NCBI RefSeq assembly: GCF_000003605.2
Contig: NW_003150797.1
Location: forward strand, 3,655-17,315
DNA: 13,661 bases
Source of the DNA: Saccoglossus kowalevskii
Lineage: Eukaryota; Hemichordata; Enteropneusta; Harrimaniidae
Reading direction: 5' to 3'
Part shown: piece by piece, positions 9,301 through 13,661 of the stretch
How the letters are laid out: every line of letters begins with the position of its first letter
Position numbering within the stretch: position 1 is the first letter of the stretch
Notes under the pieces: model-generated
What the model saw: the letters and a program-made list of their open reading frames with translations, nothing else
The model's database searches: none
What the model was told of the DNA's origin: nothing
Made by a program: the position numbers and the translations under genes

Positions 9301-10720
9301 AAGTCATCCATAATATTTAACGACATTGTGTGATGCATTTTATCTCTTAACAAGGATGGCAGAACAGCTCTCCACATTGCTGCCAAAACTCGGTGCATGG
9401 AAGCCACAAAATTGCTCTTGGAAGCCCATGTTGATAGGCACGCTATTGATAAGGTAACTTTTGTTATCTTCTTTAAATGTTTACCTTGTTCAATTGCAGT
9501 TAATTGCTTACTAATTAAATATGTTGTATATTTCTAGCATGGTCGTACAGCCCTGCACATAGCAGCAGAACATGAATGCAGTGGAGTGACGACTATGCTT
9601 TTGGATGCTAAAGTGGACAGACATATTGCAGATAATGTAAGATAATAGTGGAATCAGTGGTATTAGTACATTTGCACATTTATGTTTAGACATCATCCAA
9701 TTAGAGATTATGGACAATGGGACCATTTCATTTCATTGTCATTCCACAAAAGTACTCAAAACTACTGTAAAATACTTTATTTTAGCTGGATTTAATTTTC
9801 GCTGAAAATGCTTGTATGTTTTTCGTGGAATTTAATTTCACCGATATTTGACGAGTTGGATGTCAAATATAGGAAAACAGGTATATTCGCTGGATTTTAT
9901 TTTCACTAAATCACTCCTTCAGCGAAATTAGCGAAAAATAATTCCAAGCGAAAATAAAGCACTCTACAGTATGCATAATAGCTAATGTACATCTAAACAT
10001 GATCATTGAGTGTGTTTTTTATATTTTTTTTTGTTTAATCTAAAATTGTCAGTAAATGTGTTCCCGTTATTTGATTTTGTTCTGCCCAAATCAAGTAATC
10101 TTCAGGAATCTTTGCTATGATTGTTTGGCACTTCTCCTGAAAGCCAATAATAGCCGTTCTACTGCTATATATTATATGCCCACTTGACCTGAAACTTTAC
10201 AGACACAATCTATATGGAATTCTCTAAAACGTCAAAGTTTTCGATTTTCGATATGCGACATCAAGACATGTGTCCGGAACCTGATTTTCGTACATGTGGG
10301 TCATTTCCGTTCTGAATTCTAAAGTTGTTTCTAAAAAAATGTTGGGTTCATCTTTCGATATTTGAACGCCCATTGCCACACCCTCCATACGTGTTACATA
10401 CTGTATACGATAGACTGATCTCAGTGAACTGGTTATGGTTCACCATATACTATCACCAATTTACCATAACAGCACTTTTCCCCACCTGTTAGCAAATTTG
10501 GGATCTGTTTGCCATATAGTGTGATCAGTTCACCATGCTTGTGATTAGATCAACATATGTTGTGATCAATTTGCTTACAGTATATAGTAAACTGATCACA
10601 GTACATGTCTCCATTACCCTAGATATTACAGAAGTGTAATGTCATAACTATGTTGCATAAATGCAATTCTGTGCTAACTCAGGCATTGCATCGTAAGCCG
10701 GTGAACGTTGCTTGCAGCTA

Positions 10721-10774
<54 letters not shown>

Positions 10775-13093
10775 GGACGGTGAAACTGTTCTTCATATAG
10801 CAGCTACAAATGGCTGTTTAAATATTATAACAATTCTTCTGAAAATTGGAGTAGACATACATGCTACTGATAAGGTATGTTTACATATTACCATGGCTAT
10901 TCTTAATTTTAGAGAGGTCATATTTTTTTCCAATCTATAGATTGGTAATATACAAGTTTAAGACATGTAATTCTGCCTAGAAAAATTGTTCAGCATTCCA
11001 TATGGCAAGTGAATATGGACATCAAGAAATTGTAAAACTGCTTGTAGGTACTTCTATTGAAAAGAATAATGTAACTGAGGTAATTTTCTGAAATACGACG
11101 TTTCTACCTTACCATGTGACATACCTAGACACACCACATCCTACTTTAAATAACACAGGTAAATCTATGAATGAAGTCAGAAAAAAGAACATTTCATGAA
11201 AAAAATCATTCTGCCTTTGTGTTACTAGAACCATTTCTGAATATACTTATATCTACCAATATGTGATAAATGATGGTAGAATTTGCAAAGCCAATATGTG
11301 ATCTAGATAAATCTACCATTTATTTGAATAAATATTATAATAATTTTGTTTCAGTATCAACATACATGTCTCCATCTTGCAAGTCTGAATGGTCATGCTG
11401 AGGTTGTAAGGACATTATTGGAATTGTCAAATGTCAGCAAGGATGCCAAAGACATGGTAATAATAGATATAGTTATTAACCCCATATAGTTTTCAATTTA
11501 TTAATGCTAATATTCCTTCAAAGAAACATGAGCTGTAACTTCAGTATCTGTGTGCAAAGCGCAAGGGTATTCCAATTTGTAGCTGACGTGTGTAGATGTG
11601 TCAAGTATTATTCCACAAATATCCCAAGAAGCACTGGACAAATTTAAAGTTGTGCACAGATATTCTATAATGAACAACAGATTAGATTAAAGTACAAATC
11701 CGTGCATATTAATTATTAACTAAATAATTTTAGGTGTATGTTATTATTTCTCAAATGGGTTGAACTTGTTATATACATATTGTTGTTGTAGTTGAATATC
11801 AAACACTACTTATGTACATATGGTAATTATTTAATGTCTAATTAATTACCGTTCAGTATGTTTTTCTGCAGCACTTTCTAGAATCACCATTCCTCAACTA
11901 TTTAATGTTTTTTTACTGATGTAATAATTACGTTTGCTGTACCCAACTAGTAAAGAAATGTATGATATTTAACATTGCATATATTTATAATAAAAAGATG
12001 CTCAATTAACTTTCAATTTAGTTTGTCTTTAGTGCATTGTCAAGTCTATTTTTGTCTCGCAGGGTGACTGGACAGCTCTTCATTATGCAAGTCATTTTGG
12101 TCATCTGAATGTGGTCAAGCTGCTTCTTCATTTTGGTGTTGAAAAGAATGCTATCACCAAGGTATTTGAGAAAATAATTGGTTACTTATTTACAGAATCT
12201 TTAACTATACACCATGCCTTACAACAGAGGCAGATGTGGTAACATATTCCCAAACCAGAATGTATAGAACATATGATACATTTCATGTCAGCTATTTGTT
12301 TTTGGTTTTTTTACTAAGGACAATTTGAATGCACTTCACCTGGCAAGTCAAAAAGGTCAGGCCGACATTGTAAGATGTCTGTTGAGTGCTGACATTGATA
12401 AAGATTATTGTACACAGGTAAATAGTATTAAATTCACTATTATTGGCTTAAAGTCATAGAGTATGAAATATTGTTATGAAAGTTTGTTATTATAACTTTA
12501 TTACATACATAATAGCATGTCTGCTGTCAATCTGAAAAACAAACATTGTGTGATCGTATATATGTTTATTTTTTACAGGATAACTGGTCAGCCTTGCATT
12601 TTGCTAGTCAAAACGGACATGCAGTTGTTGTAGGAATTCTTCTGGAAGCTGATGTAAAAAAAGATGCCTGTAATAAGGTATCGGGAGGGAATAATGGGTA
12701 GCTTACTAGAATTGTTCTAATTATTGTTAGGTGTGAATGTTTTGTAGTGTCAAATGTGAAGCTGTTTGCCCTGTCTTTGTATATAAAAACGTCATGAATT
12801 CCTAACATTAGACAAATTGGTCACCCAGTCTACTACAAGCCTATCAACTATTACTGCCATGAATTCACAAATTAATAATTGGTGAAGTTAGATTCTGCAG
12901 ATTTTGCATTGTATTCCTTAATATGTATTCTAATTAGTCATTATCTTCGCTGCTTTGTGTATTAATATATAATATATTTCTCTTTTTCAACCAGATGCAG
13001 TCAACATCGCTTCATTTGGCAAGTCAAAATGGACATGCTGATGTGGTTAGTGTTCTCCTAAGTGCAAACGTTGACGTTCACGCTCGTAAAAAG
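4640..13093 (+). CDS. GT4-like / tandem TRADD-N-like / ankyrin-repeat multidomain protein, 18 exons, 3' end missing
   Basis: Joined exons are 4640-5879, 6004-6087, 6388-6783, 6896-6955, 7071-7460, 7738-7766, 8305-8403, 8496-8597, 9137-9235, 9355-9453, 9538-9636, 10776-10874, 10981-11079, 11355-11456, 12063-12161, 12319-12417, 12579-12677 and 12995-13093. All introns are GT-AG and all phases agree, giving 1131 open codons. Domains in order: GT-B glycosyltransferase-like (1-about 400), basic linker (414-441), TRADD-N-like 1 (442-573), linker (574-593), TRADD-N-like 2 (594-723), adapter (724-733), twelve ankyrin repeats (734-1131). No signal peptide is seen after the 4640 methionine, so a cytosolic or nuclear protein is likely. 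The gene continues past the window: the last exon ends in a donor and no terminal stop exon is seen. A role as an innate-immune or death-pathway adaptor is inferred from domain company only. The start could lie further upstream (candidate exon 2084-2167). Confidence 0.85.
5880..6003 (+). other. Intron 1 of the modelled gene, phase 1, 124 nt
   Basis: The donor is AAAG|GTAAGAA and the acceptor is TTTGTATTACAG. Reading through the donor gives a stop four codons later, so splicing is needed to reach the downstream exons. Confidence 0.85.
6004..6087 (+). CDS. 84-nt symmetric exon encoding a basic linker
   Basis: The exon encodes residues 414-441, including the split codon at its start. Eleven of 28 residues are Lys or Arg, in clusters such as VVKRTLSKSRS and KKRPKTRSKK, with many serines between them. 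It looks like a bipartite nuclear-localisation-type or polyanion-binding linker, possibly phosphorylated. Both borders are phase 1, so skipping it would keep the frame. No fold is expected. Its boundaries are TTACAG|TA and CCCG|GTATGTAT. Confidence 0.78.
6301..6330. repeat. (AT)15 microsatellite in intron 2
   Basis: A perfect run of 15 AT units lies about 57 bases upstream of the acceptor of the first TRADD-N-like exon. The sequence just before it, TGATTGCAG, resembles an acceptor, but the frame after it is repeat sequence with no coding look. Confidence 0.97.
6388..6783 (+). CDS. Exon encoding TRADD-N-like domain 1
   Basis: The exon encodes 132 codons (442-573), phase 1 at both ends. It opens with a basic helix (GFKVKAKLKQLKRQGD) and a charged helical stretch. 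A core follows: strand GSLLFTIQSKS (about 504-514), helix EGFRAFWKQYLEGKFSERL with a conserved-looking Trp and a GKF turn (516-533), then a segment ILIPPELRTMF and strand ISVHINPEVYDEVIQKF (556-572). This is the alternating strand-helix order of the ferredoxin-like N-terminal domain of TRADD, which binds TRAF2 in vertebrates. TRADD-N-like domains are known in multidomain invertebrate proteins. The match was made by eye from the pattern, so fold-level homology is likely and function is inference. Confidence 0.62.
6896..6955 (+). CDS. 60-nt linker exon between the TRADD-N-like domains
   Basis: The exon encodes 20 codons (574-593), AYGDQGLDSRVMDYSQVIEA, phase 1 at both ends. No motif is recognised. 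The acceptor is ATTTTTATAG and the donor is GCAA|GTATGTAA, both good. Skipping it keeps the frame and would bring the two domains closer. Confidence 0.72.
7071..7460 (+). CDS. Exon encoding TRADD-N-like domain 2
   Basis: The exon encodes 130 codons (594-723), phase 1 at both ends, almost the size of the first TRADD-N-like exon. The core FEIEIGCTKVAEVEELWHLH, SDEINQLFQKDIITEDLLDYF and IQLKTIIEAWQFRKCILIL can be laid under the first domain without large gaps: strand, Trp-containing helix, a turn and a second helix, then an ILIPPEL / IITEDLL match, then a strand and a closing helix. Both also end in the same phase. Tandem duplication of a domain-encoding exon is the simplest explanation, though sequence identity between the copies is low, so the duplication is old. 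The N-terminal part (DTFCPVDGHDITVLHDVF) is not shared with domain 1. Confidence 0.6.
7738..7766 (+). CDS. 29-nt phase-adapter exon before the ankyrin array
   Basis: With the split base it encodes residues 724-733, GGANYIRDVQ. The acceptor is TTTATTTTCACAG and the donor is TACAG|GTAATG. It enters in phase 1 and leaves in phase 0, so it joins the phase-1 domain block to the phase-0 ankyrin block. The exon is very small and is identified only by splice signals and by being the piece needed to keep the frame open into the first ankyrin exon. It is the least certain exon of the model. Confidence 0.55.
7767..8304 (+). other. Intron, 538 nt, with an optional exon-like segment
   Basis: The intron lies between the adapter exon and the first ankyrin exon. 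A 45-nt segment at 8113-8157 has a good acceptor (GTTTATTTTCAG) and a donor (AAG|GTAGTAAG), but a TAA follows 12 codons in phase 0. Nothing else is recognised. Confidence 0.65.
8305..8403 (+). CDS. Ankyrin repeat 1 exon (99 nt)
   Basis: Residues 734-766. It opens DRCTALHLAVAYMN and closes VKLLLDTDIERNAADK. The TALHLA and LLL core positions of the ankyrin helices are intact, but the usual glycine at position 13 is Met. The exon is phase 0 at both ends and holds exactly one 33-residue repeat. Confidence 0.9.
8496..8597 (+). CDS. Ankyrin repeat 2 exon (102 nt)
   Basis: Residues 767-800. It reads HGRAAIHIAAETGNTEIVRM, then LLSDAKVDKDVVDK. This is a 34-residue repeat, one longer than its neighbours; the extra residue is in the hairpin loop near the C-terminal end. 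Phase 0 at both ends. Confidence 0.9.
8598..9136 (+). other. Intron, 539 nt
   Basis: It begins with a trinucleotide microsatellite at 8611-8661. The remainder is AT-rich with no missed ankyrin-type exon. Confidence 0.75.
8611..8661. repeat. (TTA)5(GTA)12 compound microsatellite
   Basis: Five TTA units run into twelve GTA units, one of which is GTT. The tract starts 13 bases after the donor of the ankyrin 2 exon. Apparent poly-Ser or poly-Thr reading frames across it are artefacts. Confidence 0.96.
9137..9235 (+). CDS. Ankyrin repeat 3 exon (99 nt)
   Basis: Residues 801-833. It reads NCRTPLHIATEKSNIQVIKL, then LLDEDVNKHATDR. It carries the classic TPLHIA motif and an intact LLL helix. The final residue is Arg where the other early repeats mostly end in Lys. 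Acceptor GTTCTTTTAG, donor CGA|GTATGT, phase 0. Confidence 0.92.
9355..9453 (+). CDS. Ankyrin repeat 4 exon (99 nt)
   Basis: Residues 834-866. It opens DGRTALHIAAKTRCMEATKL and ends LLEAHVDRHAIDK. Position 13 is Arg in place of Gly. The acceptor (TCTTAACAAG) is weak in pyrimidines, but the frame and length fit the array. Confidence 0.9.
9538..9636 (+). CDS. Ankyrin repeat 5 exon (99 nt)
   Basis: Residues 867-899. It reads HGRTALHIAAEHECSGVTTM, then LLDAKVDRHIADN. Its opening and loop resemble repeats 2 and 4, suggesting that these arose by duplication within the block. The preceding intron is only 84 nt. Confidence 0.92.
9765..9969. mobile_element. MITE-like inverted-repeat element in intron
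   Basis: The 205-bp element has imperfect terminal inverted repeats of about 40 bp. The arms start CTGTAAAATACTTTATTTTA and, on the other strand, CTGTAGAGTGCTTTATTTTC, and both continue into a GGA-ATT-TTTCGCT stretch. It is flanked by TA at 9763-9764 and 9970-9971, as expected for a non-autonomous Tc1/mariner derivative. It has no coding capacity and could fold into a long hairpin in RNA. Confidence 0.8.
10408..10610. repeat. Degenerate tandem repeat, unit about 20-22 bp
   Basis: Variants of TGATCAGTTCACCATATA recur about every 20-22 bases (for example near 10432, 10451, 10503, 10522, 10542 and 10563). An opposite-orientation version lies at the right edge (AAACTGATCACAG). Units are diverged, so the exact number is uncertain. 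It looks like an old minisatellite within the intron. Confidence 0.65.
10724..10774. repeat. (TTA)17 microsatellite forming the 3' splice site
   Basis: Seventeen perfect TTA units end at 10774. The next base, G 10775, completes the acceptor AG of the ankyrin 6 exon. The repeat therefore occupies the position of the polypyrimidine tract. Confidence 0.97.
10776..10874 (+). CDS. Ankyrin repeat 6 exon (99 nt)
   Basis: Residues 900-932. It reads DGETVLHIAATNGCLNIITI, then LLKIGVDIHATDK. It has the TxLHIAA motif, Gly at position 13 and the closing DK. It is the last repeat of the IAA-type block. Its acceptor is made by the TTA microsatellite. Donor AAG|GTATGT, phase 0. Confidence 0.9.
10981..11079 (+). 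CDS. Ankyrin repeat 7 exon (99 nt)
   Basis: Residues 933-965. It opens KNCSAFHMASEYGHQEIVKL and ends LVGTSIEKNNVTE. It is the first repeat of the second block, marked by AS at positions 9-10 and GH at positions 13-14. The third leucine of the LLL triad is Val, and the closing Lys is Glu. Acceptor TTCTGCCTAG, donor GAG|GTAATT. Confidence 0.9.
11355..11456 (+). CDS. Ankyrin repeat 8 exon (102 nt)
   Basis: Residues 966-999, 34 long. It reads YQHTCLHLASLNGHAEVVRT, then LLELSNVSKDAKDM. As in repeat 2, the extra residue sits in the loop after the second helix. Acceptor AATTTTGTTTCAG, donor ATG|GTAATA, phase 0. Confidence 0.92.
11457..12062 (+). other. Intron, 606 nt
   Basis: The sequence is AT-rich and apparently featureless. 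No ankyrin-like TALH or LLL coding segment was seen in the + frames. Confidence 0.7.
12063..12161 (+). CDS. Ankyrin repeat 9 exon (99 nt)
   Basis: Residues 1000-1032. It opens GDWTALHYASHFGHLNVVKL and ends LLHFGVEKNAITK. The TALHYAS and FGH pattern places it in the second block. Acceptor TTTTTGTCTCGCAG, donor AAG|GTATTT. Confidence 0.92.
12319..12417 (+). CDS. Ankyrin repeat 10 exon (99 nt)
   Basis: Residues 1033-1065. It reads DNLNALHLASQKGQADIVRC, then LLSADIDKDYCTQ. The position-4 Thr is Asn and the GH pair is GQ; the hydrophobic core is intact. The acceptor TTTTTTTACTAAG is followed directly by GAC. Confidence 0.9.
12579..12677 (+). CDS. Ankyrin repeat 11 exon (99 nt)
   Basis: Residues 1066-1098. 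It opens DNWSALHFASQNGHAVVVGI and ends LLEADVKKDACNK. It shares ALHxASQNGHA with repeat 12 and ALHxASQ with repeat 10, indicating recent local duplication. Acceptor ATTTTTTACAG, donor AAG|GTATCG. Confidence 0.93.
12678..12994 (+). other. Intron, 317 nt
   Basis: It separates ankyrin repeats 11 and 12. It is AT-rich, with a good pyrimidine tract (TTTCTCTTTTTCAACCAG) at its end. No other feature was seen. Confidence 0.75.
12995..13093 (+). CDS. Ankyrin repeat 12 exon (99 nt), last exon in window
   Basis: Residues 1099-1131. It reads MQSTSLHLASQNGHADVVSV, then LLSANVDVHARKK. It is a regular repeat of the second block and ends at donor AAG|GTAAAATG. The array is likely to continue beyond the window, because there is no C-terminal capping sequence or stop in phase. 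Confidence 0.92.
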
Positions 13094-13530
13094 GTAAAAT
13101 GTAATAAATTATCAGAATTTTTTTATATTCATATTGTCAAATCATGTCCACGAGTTTAGGCTGTAAATTTAAACCTTTTTTTCTAAGGCAAGATCAACCC
13201 AGCAAGCATGAATTACGTAGCAAATCTAAAAGTATTGGCTGATATTGTATTTAGTGGAACTTTCAATCGTATATACATGATTCTTCCTGATTAGGTCCCA
13301 GTCTAGGTCCTGGTCCTGTCCACTGTGAAGAATGCGTGTATTTTTGACATTGTTTGCGCCCTACTAATCCAGAATGCACAGTGCCTAGTAGCTCCCCGTA
13401 GTGACTGTCGATAGGGTTGGGATGTTCATGTACTCAGCTTGTAGACTATATCTCTGTATGTTATAGTTCCTTGTCAATACTTTTCTCTTCCAGGGATATT
13501 TAAATATCCACATTTTCGCCATTATAGCCT
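13094..13530 (+). other. Start of the intron after ankyrin repeat 12
   Basis: No further ankyrin-type exon, stop-bearing terminal exon or RNA gene was recognised. Readthrough of the donor stays open only to a TAG about 22 codons on. Confidence 0.6.
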
Positions 13531-13661
13531 TTCATTGTTACATACTCGGACCATTCAATGTGACATTAATGTTCCAGTCAACGTCCCATAATTGTGTCAT
13601 TCAATGTGACATATTTGTACTTTTCATTGTGACAATAATTTTACCATTCAATGTGGCAGAA
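13531..13661. repeat. Tandem repeat with motif CATTCAATGTGACA, cut by window edge
   Basis: About six diverged copies of (C)ATTCAATGTGACA recur at roughly 21-26-base spacing (near 13533, 13553, 13576, 13598, 13624 and 13645). The spacers are AT-rich. The array reaches the end of the window, so its full length is unknown. It probably lies in an intron. Confidence 0.8.

Larger units (their letters stand above)
9637..10775 (+). other. Long intron (1139 nt) carrying several repeats
   Basis: This is the longest intron between coding exons in the model. It carries an inverted-repeat element at 9765-9969, a short-unit degenerate tandem repeat at about 10408-10610 and a TTA microsatellite at 10724-10774 that runs to the acceptor. 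No ankyrin-type exon was found inside. Confidence 0.8.

Noticed and set aside
13103-13108. AATAAA soon after the last ankyrin exon, a possible polyadenylation signal
   Set aside because: It sits ten bases after a good donor and ahead of any in-frame stop. In DNA this AT-rich the hexamer is expected by chance.
13531-13661. Evenly spaced repeats that could suggest a CRISPR array
   Set aside because: Units are short, diverged and of variable spacing with AT-rich spacers, and the sequence is from an animal genome.

Overview
The window is nuclear DNA from an animal, almost certainly an invertebrate. It is visibly AT-rich, has many short GT-AG introns, microsatellites and decayed DNA transposons, and its one clear gene is split into at least 18 coding exons on the + strand. 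The phylum cannot be fixed from the sequence. Marine invertebrates with large multidomain immune-type gene families (cnidarians, molluscs or other lophotrochozoans, amphioxus, hemichordates) are the best guess.

Layout. Positions 185-1278 hold a dead mariner transposon with 24-bp terminal inverted repeats and TA flanks; its transposase is on the - strand. Positions 1281-4600 are mostly featureless AT-rich DNA, with two exceptions: a possible core promoter and short first exon (1995-2167), and a decayed reverse-transcriptase fragment of a LINE-type element (about 2795-3085). From 4640 to the right edge runs one multi-exon gene whose 3' end lies outside the window.

The gene. Exon 4640-5879 encodes a GT-B, GT4-like glycosyltransferase domain whose E-x7-E signature is altered to D and S. 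An 84-nt exon gives a strongly basic linker. Two exons of about 130 codons (6388-6783 and 7071-7460), separated by a 20-codon exon, each encode a domain that I read as TRADD-N-like. A 29-nt exon then changes intron phase from 1 to 0. Twelve exons follow, each encoding exactly one ankyrin repeat of 33 or 34 residues, all bounded by phase-0 introns. The assembled frame is open for 1131 codons from the ATG at 4640 with no stop, and every junction is GT-AG and phase-compatible.

Interpretation. The order is GT4-like domain, basic linker, tandem TRADD-N-like domains, ankyrin array. This resembles an innate-immune or cell-death adaptor: an ankyrin array for ligand or partner binding, TRADD-N-like modules for homotypic signalling contacts, and an N-terminal GT-B domain that is either an effector or a catalytically dead binding module. 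That role is inference. The exon model and the ankyrin repeats are read directly from the sequence; the GT4 and TRADD-N assignments rest on recognising motif patterns without a database search.
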